From: Clitoria ternatea | Taxonomy: Eukaryota; Streptophyta; Magnoliopsida; Fabales; Fabaceae | DNA length: 64,000 nucleotides | Assembly (NCBI GenBank): GCA_037962975.1 | Contig: CM075672.1 | Location: forward strand, 56,552,501-56,616,500 | Direction of reading: 5' to 3' | Made by a program: the position numbers and the translations under genes | Shown: in pieces, positions 52,520 through 64,000 of the stretch | How the letters are laid out: every line of letters starts with the position of its first letter | Position numbering within the stretch: position 1 is the stretch's first letter | Notes under the pieces: model-generated | What the model was told of the DNA's origin: nothing | What the model saw: the letters and a program-made list of their open reading frames with translations, nothing else | The model's database searches: none

Positions 52520-53328
52520 TCAGTTTAGAGAACTAGGTACCCATTTTATGTTGGGTCCTTTAAGGTTAGCTTGTGGTAATGTCCCTTTGGGAACCCACAC
52601 CTTTCTTATAACCTTTGGCCCTAATTTTCTAACATTGCAATTTGAAGAGTTATGACCTTTGAGTCCACAATGGTTGCATTTCATAAAGGGCGAAGATGAT
52701 CTCATAGGAGGTACAAAAAAATTTTTGTAATGCTTTTCCTTTTTAACAGAATTGTACCCTAAACCAGTTTTGTCAAACATGCATATTTGATTTCCAAGTA
52801 GTACATTCAGGTTATCTCTACCGTTTGTAAACTTCTCTAAGGTTTTGTTTAGATCTAGGACTTTGTTTTCTAGATCAACATATTTCTTAGCAAAATCACA
52901 CGGTTTACTCTTGGAGCATGTTTGAGCATTTTCCAATTCTTCCTTTAAGCATTCATTCTCTTTGCAAACCTCCATAAGGTGCATCTCTAGAGTGTCACTA
53001 GTTTTTCTAGACATCTTAAGTCTATTGGATACTTTTATAAATTTATCATACAATTCCTCTAGAGCATCAAGTAATTCATCCTTATCTAAGTCATGGAAAT
53101 TTACCTCATCATTTTCTTCTTGGTGGTTGGCCATGAGGCAAAGGTTTGCTTCTTCATTTTCCGAGTCATCCGAGCTGCTTATCTTGTTTTCATCCCAGGC
53201 TATATATGCTCTCCTTCTTCCTCTTTTCTCTTTGCCCTTTTTCTTGAGATTTGGGCAGTCCGCTTTGAAGTGCCCCTCCTTGCCACATTCAAAGCAATTG
53301 GGTGAGGAAGAATTTTCTTTAGTGATAG
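52520..53328 (-). pseudogene. copia gag, C-terminal part (SIRE-like)
   Basis: Right end is the solo-LTR junction. Contains one CCHC knuckle just inside (CFECGKEGHFKADC, about 53245-53295), a coiled-coil stretch and a second knuckle CNHCGLKGHNSSNC (about 52635-52680). Ends WVPSSLN and a TGA. Confidence 0.85.
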
Positions 53329-53333
53329 GTTTC

Positions 53334-54617
53334 TGTTGGTGTATGCACTATGAGCTTTTATACTTTTTCATTTGTATCATTTTTCTACTTATCAATAGAA
53401 TAAATATTTCAGTTTAAAATTGTTTTAAAACATATTTATCCTTGGAGTAATAGGTCATATAAAAATTATTCCTAAAATGTCCCTAGTCAAGTATTTACAT
53501 GGGGACATGTAAATACACTGAGACTAATGTGTGAGTGTACTGATGACCTGATCTCACAGATCATAGATATAGATGATATCAAGTCTTCACACGGGTACAC
53601 ATTAAGAGTAATGATGTACTGGACAGACCCACCATGAGAACGTTGCATGGATCGTTACATGATTGTCATAAACGATTCTCAATGTGATAATGGTATATGT
53701 AGTCCTTCGACCTGAAGTCACTACGATTCCTACATGAGGAGTTTATTGTTTTAATACAATTAAACGTCTTCTGTAACAAGAGGACTATAAAGATTGTGAT
53801 TAGGCAATGAATAAATTATGCAGAGGGATGTGAGTGATGTAGATGGGATTTGTCTCTCCTATGTGACAGGAGTGATATCCATAGGCCACTTGATGGAGTA
53901 AGACTAAGAAAACGCATGGCCATGCTAGAAAGAATAAATATTAGATATTTATTCGGATCCAGTCTACTCCGATATCAAGTAAAATAAATTGGGCCGTACA
54001 AGGATGACGCGACCATGCCTTGGGCCCAATTAGGATATCATGACAAAAGGAATAAACATATTAAATAATTATCACTTATAGGTTATGTTGATAATATTTG
54101 GACATAATGATGCATTGCTAGATGCCGCTCTTATTTTATATTAATAATAAAATAATTTATTATTAATATGACCGGGTATTTTACCTATAGGGTCACACAC
54201 AAAGAGTAAGCCCATCAGAAAATGTTGTCTTATTTTAGTTGAACTAAAATAAAGCTATTGGGCCTAACTCATTTGGAATGAGTAAGGAGCCCACTTTTAG
54301 AGAGAACAAATTAGGTCAAACCTAAGCCTATAAATAGAGCATAAGATGCTCATAGGCCGTTCACTCAAGTGAGACACAAATTCGTAAAAGTTGCAAGAGC
54401 TACACGCCGTCAAACTAGCAGTTGGCAAGTGTTGCGATTCTGGTGGGAGTGCTCGTGTGGACTCCTAAAGGACGAGGCTACGGCTGCTTCGGAGTTCTTC
54501 AAGAGGTAATCCAAAATGAATTTCGAAATTGTTTTTGTGCTTTGAAACACGGAACCTTGCAAATCCTATGGAATACCTTTTATTTTTCCGCTGCTCATGC
54601 TTAGGGATTTCCTAACA
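53334..54617 (+). mobile_element. Solo LTR, 1284 bp, in gag of SIRE-like copia
   Basis: Begins TGTTGGTGTATGC and ends TTTCCTAACA, with duplication gtttc at 53329-53333 and 54618-54622. A CCTATAAATAGAG box near 54328 gives plus orientation. No coding domain. Probably a copia LTR by its ends and size. Confidence 0.88.
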
Positions 54618-54622
54618 GTTTC

Positions 54623-55467
54623 TTACTTGGGTTTTTGAAGCTTCTTTGGAAGCGTTTGCTTTTCATGAATTTCCCAAAGCATTTCACAAATAGTCCAAAC
54701 TCTTCTTCTTCATCAAGTTCACTTCCGGATTCTTCTTCATTTATGGAAGTGGCCTTGAGAGCGAGTCCCTTTTTCTTGGAAGATTTTTCTTCCTCTTCCG
54801 TCATCTTCAATTCTTTCAGCTCTTGTTCCTGTTCCTGCAACTTACTAAATAATGTGGCAAGAGACATCTCGTTTATACTGGGAGATTGTTTGATGGCGGT
54901 AACTAGCGGTTGTCATTCTCTGTTAAGACTTTTCAACACTTTATGAATGAGATCTTTTTTAGTGTAAGTCTTTCTAAGTGTAATAAGTTGATTAATGATG
55001 AGAGTGAACCGTTTTTGCATATCAACAATTGATTCATGAGAGTTTAATCTAAAGCACTCATATTGACTAGTTAGTGTACTAATTTTAGAGTCTTTAACAT
55101 CATTTGTACCTTCATGGGTTACTTGAAGAATATCCCATATTTCCTTGGTGGATTTACAATTCATTATTCTAAAAAATTCATCTGGACCTAATGCCATAGT
55201 GATGAGATTTTTAGCCTTATAGCCATATTGCACTTTCTTTTCTTCATCACTAGTCCATTCCTCCATAGGTTTTTCAACACTTTTATCATTGACAATATGC
55301 ATGGGTGTATAAGGACCATTTTCAATGGCATTCCAAACTTTAAAATCAATAGATTGAATAAATATTTTCATTCTTTCTTTCCAAAAGGTATAGCCTTCTC
55401 CATTGAAAGCGGGAGGTCTGTTTATAGCACCACCCTCGGGAAAGAGGTTTTGAGAACTTGAGGCCAT
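54623..55467 (-). pseudogene. copia gag, N-terminal part (SIRE-like)
   Basis: ATG at 55467 (MASSSQNLFPEG), then RPPAFNGEGYTFWKERMKIF and QSIDFKVWNAIENG, the UBN2-type gag domain. A break occurs near 54913, then an EEEEKSSKKKGLALKATSIN segment and a basic tail run to the solo-LTR junction. Confidence 0.88.
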
Positions 55468-55509
55468 TTGTTCTCTTGAAGCTGTTAAGCTTGTTCTACC
55501 AAGAGTCAA

Positions 55510-55521
55510 GCTCTGATACCA
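55510..55521 (-). promoter_or_regulatory. PBS of SIRE-like copia
   Basis: TGGTATCAGAGC on the minus strand, an exact initiator Met-tRNA type primer site two bases from the LTR. Confidence 0.9.
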
Positions 55522-55523
55522 CT

Positions 55524-56994
55524 TGTTATTCAAGTGGCCTCAATACTCAAGAGGGGGGTGAATTAAGTTTTTAAAACTTTTAGTTGGAATGCCTTTGAAC
55601 TTGATTCTTATGTTCAAATTTACAAGATTATGCAAGTGAAATCAAGTTTAATGAAATGTGCAAGGCAAAACAAAGGTAAATATAGCTGAGACAATTTGAC
55701 AAACACTTGGTGTGCAGTATTCAAAGTTTACCAAATTAAACAAGTTTAAGTATGCAAGCCACAATCAATCAACACAAGCCAATTAAGCACAGTATATGAA
55801 AGTAAAAGAGTAGGGAAGAGGAGCTTGCAAACCGATTTAACGAGTTCCACCAATCCGGTGTACGTCTCGCCTCTAAGCAACCCACTTAGAGGATTTCTAC
55901 TATTGTAGACTAGAGATACAACTTTGAGCAATTGCGGCTTCCTAGTGTCCCACACTCAAGAACCTAATCCTCACAAGTATAAGGGCACCCACCCAATCTC
56001 TCAATCTCACAATATCCCAAAGATTGAACCCCAACCTTTGTAACCACTCAACCTAGAGTGAACAACCACTCAATCTAGAGTGAACTTTGGTGTTTGGTGT
56101 TTACAAGCAAGTGACTCTCTTAATAGAGTAGATGTACAAGTGAAGGTTCTCTCAAATCTATAACGCTCAAGAAGAGAGAATATGCAAATGAAAATTTAGA
56201 ATATACAAGAATAAAGGCTTACTAAGCACAAGAGTAAGTAAAGAATGATAGCTTCTTGTTGTGTATTTTGTGCTTGAGTTCCTCTGGCATTTATAGAGTC
56301 ATTTCTGAGCTTTGGTGAGTGCCTTGGTCTTCCTAGCCGTTGCATGTAGTGGGTGTCTGAAGGAGTGGTGGAGAAATGTGCTGGTTTCCCACTAATATGT
56401 GTTTTCCCACTATCGTAATCGATTATGCCTTAAGGTGTAATCGATTACACTTTGAATTTTTCATCTCTGTTCGCTATGTAATCGATTAGTTCCCATTGCC
56501 TAATCGATTAGCTTCAAGTCAGAAGCTTGGTAATCGATTGAACTTTGCCTTGTAATCGATTAGTAGTGATACCTGATGCATTTAATTTATCTTTGCAGCT
56601 TCGTAATCGATTATACAGTCATATTAATCGATTAGATTCATTCCAGTAGCCTTCTAATCGATTGGCTGAATTCTCTTAATCGATTAGCTGTTATACCTGA
56701 TACCTTTAATTCCATTTTTGGTTTTGGTAATCGATTAAACCATGCATGTAATCGATTATAGTAATTCCAGTGGCTCTGTAATCGATTATTTGAAATGTTG
56801 TAATCGATTAGCTTAATGTCCTGATGCAGTGGTTCCAAAACAGAAGCTGCCTAATCGATTAGCTGAGACTCCCTAATCGATTAGCTTCGCAATTTTTCTG
56901 AGTCTGATTCCATATCTTTGTTTTTGCAAGGAATTCTTCAAGAGTGTTTTGTCATTATCAAAATCTTTAAACCTGTAATCACATTCGAAACACA
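55524..56994 (-). repeat. 5' LTR of SIRE-like copia
   Basis: 1471 bp, partner of 42873-44344, with the same palindrome array (about 56416-56885) and TATA box (56289-56295). Confidence 0.93.
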
Positions 56995-58691
56995 GCAAGG
57001 ACTTAGACCACTATGACCCATATGGACTGAACTATACCTATACAAGGACTGGATTATATGGACTTACATAGACCTATACGAGGAATTGACCAAAATGACT
57101 CAAATTGACTATATTAATAACCATTAGATTTTGAATTATAATATTTATAAATAATGCTTTATTGACTTGATTTTGATTGATATTTAACTGTGATTAATAA
57201 TATTTGATGTGATTGATGATATTTAGTTATAATTGATAATGCTTGATTTTGATTGATGATTTTGTGATGTGGAGTTTGAGCATATAGCGAGCATGACGGA
57301 AAGCTAAACTCAGTAAGAATTTTCTTTCCTTACTCTTTAAATTTTTACTTTAAATCTTCTCTTCTTAGAAATTATTTTTATTAACTTTATTTTCAATATT
57401 TAGAATAAAAAAAATTAGTATTTATTTTAGAAAGAAGATATTTTATGAAAATTAATGTATAACAAATTGAGATAATTAAATCTTGAATTAAAGAAAAAAT
57501 TTGTAATTTTAAGTATTTTTGGTTAATGATTTAAAAATTATTCTCTTTTAATAAAATAAAATTTTTAAAAGAAAATTATTTTATTTTTCCAACTTAATAA
57601 CTAAAGATATTTGGAAATAATTGAGAATTTGATCTTGTTAAGATTCAATTTGAGAAAGATTATGTAAAAGTTTTATATGAAAAAGTTTTGAGATATTTAA
57701 GGCTTAGAAACTCAATTTCAGTGAGAATTAAAAGCTGTACCAAATTTATTTATGTGGGACAGAAATTCAGAGAATTGAGAAAATGTACAGTTTATTGAAA
57801 GGATGTTGTAAACCTTTAAGGTATTTAATAATTAGAGTTTCTAAAATCCTTAACCAATTAAATACACGAGTAGTTCATGCATCATAAATCATTAAAGTGA
57901 AACAAAATGATATTGTCTGGGGACGGATTATAGAAACCGAGGATACATTAGAGGAGGCTTAATTACGAGCCTTGGAATGAGAGGGTGTGAAAGGGTGCTT
58001 CAGGGGACCTGGGGTAGCTCCCTAGTGTCGGGTACTTTCACAATAAAAACTTTCTCAATCTGACTAGTCTCTAAGTGTTTCCATGCTAGTTGAGCTGTTC
58101 ATATTATTATTATCCGGACTCATGGAACAGTGTAAACTCCTGGTTGGCCCAGTGCAAATTAAAATTTAAGGGTCCACATATATAGGTAAGTTATGATGAA
58201 GATATTGCATAACATTCATGCATTCATAATTGATTATGTATGTGATTGTGATTGATATTATTATGTATTGGTTTGTGAAAACCCTTTGTTGCTTATGTCT
58301 TATTCGGGAATAGTATATTCTGTTTCTCACTCATTTCTCCGTGTTTTTGTTTCACATGTTTTAAATTGATGGTTCAGAGGGAAGGATCGAAGAATCTCGA
58401 CAGTAAATATAGCACATTCTAGAAAGGGAGCTCGGTATGAATACCGTGGTCCAATAAATAAATAATATTATTAAGTAACTGCTTCTGGGCCATGGAGTTT
58501 CCTCTCTTTCTTATAATGTTTATTTTATTTGGATGAATGTAAAATTACTTTATAAAGTTTTAATAATATTTATGAGGTATTTCAGAAATAATATATGTAA
58601 TTTATTCTGATAGTTTCTTTTTAACAATCATATCTTTAAAAAAAAATTTACGAATTTTTCTAGAATTTAAGGTGTAACAGAGGGCGTTACA
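56995..58691 (+). repeat. 5' LTR of gypsy element, second part
   Basis: Resumes at gcaag after the copia insertion, includes AT-rich U3/R/U5 sequence and ends GGGCGTTACA before the PBS. No gene. Confidence 0.83.
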
Positions 58692-58694
58692 AAG

Positions 58695-58707
58695 TGGTAT
58701 CAAAGCA
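58695..58707 (+). promoter_or_regulatory. PBS of gypsy element
   Basis: TGGTATCAAAGCA, initiator Met-tRNA type with one change, three bases after the LTR end. Confidence 0.8.
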
Positions 58708-58846
58708 GTTAATCCAATAAGCCTGGGGAAAAGGTCTATCTTGCTTTTTCTGTAAACTCTGTATAGGTGATAGTGAATAGAATATCTGACTTGGTAGTAA
58801 CTGTGATTGATGTGACAAATCTCAGTTACTATGAAACAGGAAACTA

Positions 58847-60360
58847 ATGGCCGGAAACAATCTTGCTGGAGTTGTAGAACACTTAATCAATGCAATGGGA
58901 GCACGTGAAGGTCAAGGTAACGATGCCTTGAGAAGGTTGAACCTTTTCGAAAAGCGCAATCCACCTCGTTTCAAGGGAGGATATAACCCTGATGGAGCAC
59001 AAACCTGGATTCGAGAGATAAAGAAGATCTTTCGAGCATTGCAATGTAATGAAGCTGATAAAGTAGTCTTCGCTACTTATGCCTTATCTGAGGATGCCGA
59101 ACATTGGTGGGATAGCATGCGTAGACAATTCAAAGTCAACGATATGGAGATCACTTGGGATAATTTCAAGGATATGTTTCTTGAGAAATACTTTCCAGCT
59201 GATGTTAAAGAGAAAAGACAATTCGAATTCCTGTCATTGACCCAAGGAAATATGACCGTTGGAGAGTACGCATCTAGGTTTAAAGAGCTATCTTATTTTC
59301 ATTCTCATTATAATGATGCTACTAACGAAGGTGATCAGTGCGCAAAGTTTGTAAATGGATTGCGGCCAGAAATTAAGGAAGCTATAAGAATGCAAGAAAT
59401 CAGTGAATTTTCTGTATTGGTAAATCACTGCAGGATCCTTGAAGAGGATCATAAGGATAGAATGACCAAAAGTTGTAAGCCCATTCACAAAAATGAGAAG
59501 TGGAGGACCTCACCATCACCAAAGAAGAGACTTCAGGAGAAATAAGCCTTACCAAGTGCCATTTCGCCAGTTTGGAGTAGCATATGTTCCTAACAAACCC
59601 CAAGCTTCAACTGGAAGCTATTACCCGACATCTGCACCAAATTTTAAATGTTTTATCTGTGGAGGATCCCATTTGAAAAGGGATTGTCCTAAAAACACTT
59701 ATGTTTGCTTTAAGTGTAACAAACCAGGTCATCACATCAAGGATTACCCAGAGATTAAGAGGGAAAACCCTGAAGGTGCAAGTACAAGCATAAATACTCA
59801 AGGAGGCGTAAGAAGTGCAGTCGGAAGGCCGAAGGCAAAAGGAAAGGTTTTTGCAATCATTGGAGAAGAAGCATCTCATTCTGATTCCATGGTGGAAGGT
59901 AAGTGTATCATTAATAAGATTCCTTTAACTGTTATGTATGACTCAGGTGTATCATATTCCTTTATTGCCAATGACTATGTAGAAAAATTAAAATTACCTG
60001 TGATAGAACTGCCATTTGACTTATCTGTACATACTCCTGGAAACAATCCCATTGTCACTTCTAAAGCCTATTGGAAATGCCCTATTGTCATAGATGGTAG
60101 GGACTTTAAGGCTAATCTTTTCTGTTTACCCCTTTATGGCTTAGAAGTTATTATTGGGCTAGATTGGTTGTCTGACAATCATGTTCTAATAGATTTCATA
60201 ATAAAACCATAATGTTTAAAGAACCAGTGAATTTGAATCCTGAGGATTCAAGATTTCTAACCGCCAACCAAGTGAGTGTCTCTTTAAAAAGAGGGGCTCA
60301 AGGATTCAAGTTATTGCTTTCAACGAAAGGAGAGTAAGAATCAAAAATCAAAAATCTGCC
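58847..60360 (+). pseudogene. gypsy gag and protease
   Basis: ATG at 58847, MAGNNLAGVVEHLINAMG start. The retrotransposon gag domain (about residues 50-150) shows AEHWWDSMRRQF and FLEKYFPADVKEKRQFEFL. A frameshift near 59500-59540 moves to the frame with CFICGGSHLKRDC (knuckle) and CFKCNKPGHHIKDY, in which the last cysteine is Tyr. The aspartic protease has VMYDSGVSYSFIAND near 59932. A second frameshift near 60200 follows. Confidence 0.9.
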
Positions 60361-63052
60361 GGTTGTGTGTGAATTTCCTGACGTTTTTCCTAAAGATATC
60401 CCTGGTTTACCCCCAGAAAGAGATGTGGAATTCGCCATTGATCTAGTACCTGAAGTTGGACCCATTTCAATTGCACCATATCGAATGTCACCTCTAGAAT
60501 TAGCAGAGTTAAAGAAACAACTTGAAGAGATGATAGAGAAGCAGTTTATACGACCCAGTGTATCCCCCTAGGGTGCACTAGTGTTGTTGGTTAAGAAAAA
60601 GGATGGTAGCATGAGGTTGTGTGTAGATTATCGGCAACTGAACAAGGTGACGATCAAGAACAGATATCCTCTGCCAAGGATTGACGACTTGATGGATCAG
60701 CTGTATGGTGCCACGGTGTTCTCCAAAATTGATTTGAGGTCTGGATACCATCAAATAAGGGTGAAGAAAGAAGATGTACCAAAAACTGCTTTTAGAACAT
60801 GCTATGGCCATTACGAATATCTAGTAATGCCTTTTGGTGTAACTAATGCACCAGCCATATTCATGGATTACATGAATAGGATTTTTCATCCTTATCTAGA
60901 TAAATTTGTAGTGGTGTTCATTGATGATATATTAGTGTACTCTAAAAGTAGAGAAGAACATGTTGAACACTTGAAGATTGTGTTGGAAATCCTGAAAAAG
61001 AAACAACTGTATGCAAAGCTGTCGAAGTGTGAATTCTGGTTGGAAGAAGTGAACTTTTTAGGACATGTAATTAGTCAAGGAGGAATAGCTGTAGACCCTT
61101 CTAAGGTGGAGGCAGTTTTAAAATGGGAGAGACCAACCACAATCACTAAGATTAGAAGTTTCTTGGGCTTGGCTGGATACTGTAGGAGATTCATTGAAGG
61201 ATTTTCAAAGTTAGGATACCTACTGACCAAGTTAACACGGAAAGGACAACCTTTTGTGTGGATGACACAATGCGAGAATAGTTTCCAAGAGCTGAAAGAT
61301 CAACTTACTTCCGCGCCGGTGTTAGTACTCCCTGATCCACATCGAAATTTTGAAGTTTACTGTGATGCGTCTAAGCAAGGACTAGGAAGTGTACTTATGC
61401 AAGACAAAAAGGTTGTAGCCTATGCGTCGCGCCAATTAAGGCAACATGAGATTAACTACCCTACCCATGACTTAGAGTTAGCCGCTGTAGTTTTTGCTTT
61501 AAAGATTTGGAGGCATTATCTATATGGTACAACATTCAATGTGTTTAGCGATCATAAGAGTCTCAAGTATTTATTCGACCAAAAGGAGTTAAACATGAGG
61601 CAACGGAGATGGATGGAGTTCTTAAAGGATTACGACTTTGAGTTACAGTACCATCCTGGAAAAGCAAACGTAGTAGTTGATGCTTTAAGTCAAAAGTCTC
61701 TACATGCGTCTACAATGATGATTAAAGAGCTGGAATTGATAGAGAACTTCAGAGATCTTAACCTAGCAGTAAAGGTTAATGCTAACAGCTACAGATTAGG
61801 AGCGTTGCAAGTGACAAGTGAATTCCTGAGGGAAGTCTTAGAGGCTCAACGAGAGGATGAATTCTTGCAAGAGAAGAAAGAACTCTTGAAACAAGGAAAA
61901 GAAGTCGAGTTCAATGTAAGAAATGACCAATTGCTGAGGTATAAGGATCGAGTGTGTATCCCTGATCAAGAGGAGTTGAGGAAAGCAATTCTGGAAGAAG
62001 GCCACCAAGGTTATATGAGCATTCATCCCGGAGCTACTAAAATGTATCAAGATTTGAAGAAGTTATTTTGGTGGCCTGGAATAAAAAAAACGATGGCAGA
62101 ATACGTGGCTGTATGTCTAATTTGCCAGAAGGTTAAAGTGGAACATCAAAAACCCCCTGGAATGCTACAATCAATGGAAATACCAGAATGGAAATGGGAT
62201 AGCATTACCATGGATTTTGTGACTTCTTTACCCAAAACTCCATTAGGACATGATTCAGTATGGGTAATAGTTGATAGACTTACAAAGTCTACCCACTTTA
62301 TTCCCACTAATATTCGTTACCCTATGGAGAAGCTGGCGAAATTATACATCGAGGAGATTGTGAGATTGCATGGAATTCCTTCAAGTATTATTTCTGATCG
62401 AGACCCTCGTTTTACAGCACAATTCTGGAAGAGCTTACACAAGGCTTTGGGAACAAGACTACGTCTGAGTTCAGCATATCATCCTCAGACAGATGGACAA
62501 TCAGAAAGAACAATCCTATCTCTAGAGGACTTGTTACGAGCTTGTGTGTTAGAGCATAAAGGAAGTTGGAATCAATTCTTACCATATGTGGAGTTCACCT
62601 ACAACAATAGTTTTCATGCTAGCATTGGCATGGCACCTTTTGAAGCATTATATGGAAGAAAATGTAGGACCCTACTATGTTGGTTTGAGACTGGTGAAAA
62701 CTTGATGCTAGGACTAGAGTTGGTACAACAAACCACGGATAAAATCAAAATAGTTCAGGAAAAGATGAAGGCAACACAGAGCAGGCAGAAAAGTTACTAT
62801 GACAAAAGAAGAAAGCCGATCGAATTTCAAGAAGGTGATCATGTATTCTTGAAAGTCACACCTACGACTGGGGTCGGTCGGGCAATGAAATCTCGAAAAC
62901 TAACTCCTAGATTTATTGGTCCATATCAAATAATTCATAAAGTTAGTCATCTTGCCTACCAAATAGCATTACCACTTTTTCTTTCTAATATCCATAACGT
63001 TTTTCATGTGTCAAACTTACGAAAGTATATATATGATCCTACACATGTTATT
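60361..63052 (+). pseudogene. gypsy reverse transcriptase, RNase H and integrase
   Basis: Starts with EFPDVFPKDIPGLPPER. An in-frame TAG at 60569-60571 stands where the family has Trp (SPWGAP). After it 840 codons are open: VDYRQLNKVTIKNRYPLPRI, FSKIDLRSGYHQIRVKKEDV, the catalytic VFIDDILVYSKS, RNase H with VYCDASKQGLG, the H2C2 finger (HQGYMSIHPGATKMYQDLKK, then CLICQKVK), integrase core with SITMDFVTSLP, SDRDPRFTAQFWKSL and YHPQTDGQSERT, and HVSNLRKY at the end. The frame is cut by the family A LTR at 63053, so any chromodomain is outside. Confidence 0.93.
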
Positions 63053-64000
63053 TGTGACACCCTTAATTTTAGGGGTAAATTTTTCGCAAAAATGATAACA
63101 TTCCTGGATCTATAATTAAATCACTCCCATATATGAAGATATGAGAGTCAGGTCCAATGACCATGAAGAAAACAAGCAGCACAAAGCAGAAAGGCAAAAT
63201 GCCAATTAAGGAAAAGAAATGCATAATGAAGAGAAGGCAAAGGAAATAAAACCTAGCACAAAGCCCAACGAGAAACACACAGCGCCTAAGCAAACCACAA
63301 TACAGCGTGCACTCGCTCAAGCGAGATCCAAACCCGCTTGAGCGAGACCGACCAACTCGCTTGGGCGAACCACCATTCGCTTAAGCGAAACCGAATACGA
63401 AAGCCTTCCAAAACAACACACACTCGCTAAAGCGAAGCCTTCATTCGCTGAAGCGAGAAGCCACACTCGGCATTCCCATCACTCAGGAAAACAAGACATT
63501 CATTCACTCGGTAAACAATCAGGTCCAGTCGGAATTCATGCCTAAGTCCTCTCGGAATTTAATATCTTAATCCACTCAGCATCATGGGGTTCTGCCACTC
63601 GGGAACTACCCCAACAATTGCCTCACTCGGCAACCCATAACTCAGTCTCTCATTTTTTTATCCACAGTGACAACATAAAGATCCACTCGGGAAATGAGGG
63701 TATTCCCACTCGGATTCCATAAGCCCTCACGCTCGGATATTATCCAATCAAACCACTCGGTGAATCCAACCTCGAGTCACTCGGAAAACATCAACTATTT
63801 AGCACTCGGCATAACAGAACCCTATCACTCAGAGAATACATAGGCTTCCTCTCGGCCATAAATCACTCGGTTTAATCATTCTTAACCAACTCATCATCAG
63901 AGTGGTATTCCACTCGGTAACTAATATCATTGCCGACCAATACTCATTCGGCCACACACTCGGCATTCATGCCTACTCTCACTCGGATAATCCCTTAACC
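63053..64000. mobile_element. Second family A LTR, runs off the window
   Basis: Starts TGTGACACCC inside the gypsy pol frame. The first 60 bp differ from 4393-4452, then it is nearly identical to about 5340 (same palindrome cluster and CACTCGG array). Solo LTR or full element cannot be told because the right end is outside. Left flank for a duplication check is ttatt (63048-63052). Confidence 0.88.

Larger units (their letters stand above)
42873..56994 (-). mobile_element. SIRE-like Ty1/copia element, 14.1 kb with two nested solo LTRs
   Basis: Complete element with duplication gcaag (42868-42872 and 56995-56999). LTRs 42873-44344 (1472 bp) and 55524-56994 (1471 bp) differ at about 23 sites by eye, near 1.6 %. 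PBS TGGTATCAGAGC on the minus strand (55510-55521); polypurine tract AAAAAGGGGGAGAA next to the 3' LTR (44345 on). Gag with CCHC knuckles, protease, integrase, reverse transcriptase and RNase H are in copia order, and an extra ORF stands after pol, where SIRE-type elements have their envelope-like ORF. Two solo LTRs (48134-50932 and 53334-54617) interrupt the polyprotein. Several stops and shifts are present. Confidence 0.92.
41419..64000 (+). mobile_element. Ty3/gypsy element, Del/Tekay-like, with nested insertions; right end outside window
   Basis: The 5' LTR starts TGTAACACCCC (41419) and ends GGGCGTTACA (58691). The PBS TGGTATCAAAGCA (58695-58707) follows by three bases and resembles the initiator Met-tRNA site. 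Gag, protease, reverse transcriptase, RNase H and integrase follow in gypsy order. The LTR is split by a copia element (42873-56994); without it and its duplication it is about 3.1 kb. Pol is cut at 63053 by a family A LTR, so the chromodomain region and 3' LTR lie outside. Frameshifts and an in-frame stop mean it is not autonomous. Confidence 0.88.

Noticed and set aside
56638..56838. 66-codon minus-strand ORF with repeated NRL in the copia LTR
   Set aside because: It is made by translating the TAATCGATTA array; the mirrored LTR has other ORF limits. It is not a protein gene.
41419..63060. LTR starting at 63053 as the 3' LTR of the gypsy element
   Set aside because: Its sequence differs from the 5' LTR at 41419 and it cuts the pol frame in mid-domain; it matches the solo LTR at 4393 instead.

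Overview
The window looks like nuclear DNA of a flowering plant, most probably a legume of the phaseoloid group. The evidence is a many-exon plant gene with GT-AG introns, a very heavy load of Ty1/copia, Ty3/gypsy, hAT, TRIM and MITE elements, and AT-rich introns. The family-level guess rests on the style of the repeats and is inference. I saw no rRNA, tRNA or CRISPR.

The one recognisable host gene is DNA2/JHS1, the replication helicase-nuclease, on the minus strand. Its ATG is at 40328-40326 and it runs leftward. I could place 30 consecutive coding exons (40328 down to 9695, 1085 codons). All splice phases agree and no exon contains a stop. The last part of the gene (helicase motifs V and VI and the C-terminus) must lie left of position 1. 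Seven of the mapped introns exceed 2.9 kb only because of inserted elements, and the intron after exon 30 carries a 9.2 kb copia element. Upstream of the ATG are a telo-box and a perfect E2F site, as expected for an S-phase gene.

Layout. 233-9409: copia element on the minus strand, TSD gagtt, whose gag is split by a 4.18 kb solo LTR (family A, 4393-8576, TSD gttgt). 9415-40328: DNA2 exons and introns, with two complete 503-bp TRIMs (13991-14493 and 25225-25727), a short LTR element (12505-13724), a non-autonomous hAT (16193-17283), a hAT MITE (24058-24242), a Tourist-like MITE (26662-26814), a near-complete but stop-bearing hAT (33927-37665) and decayed copia pieces. 40329-41418: DNA2 promoter side and intergenic DNA. 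41419 to beyond 64000: a Ty3/gypsy Del/Tekay-like element on the plus strand. Its 5' LTR (41419-58691) is split by a SIRE-like copia element on the minus strand (42873-56994, TSD gcaag), which itself holds two more solo LTRs: family B at 48134-50932 (TSD gccaa) and one at 53334-54617 (TSD gtttc). The gypsy pol is cut at 63053 by a second family A LTR that runs off the window.

The strongest unexplained signal is in the LTRs. The SIRE-like LTR holds 16 copies of the palindrome TAATCGATTA (or one-base variants) arranged as 8 pairs, each pair 21-22 bp start to start. The same arrangement (6 pairs, again 21-22 bp) stands upstream of a TATA box and an extra ORF inside the element. Families A and B carry a different palindrome (TCGCTNNAGCGA) repeated at about 19-23 bp. 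This looks like a shared promoter design in unrelated LTRs: palindromic sites two helical turns apart.
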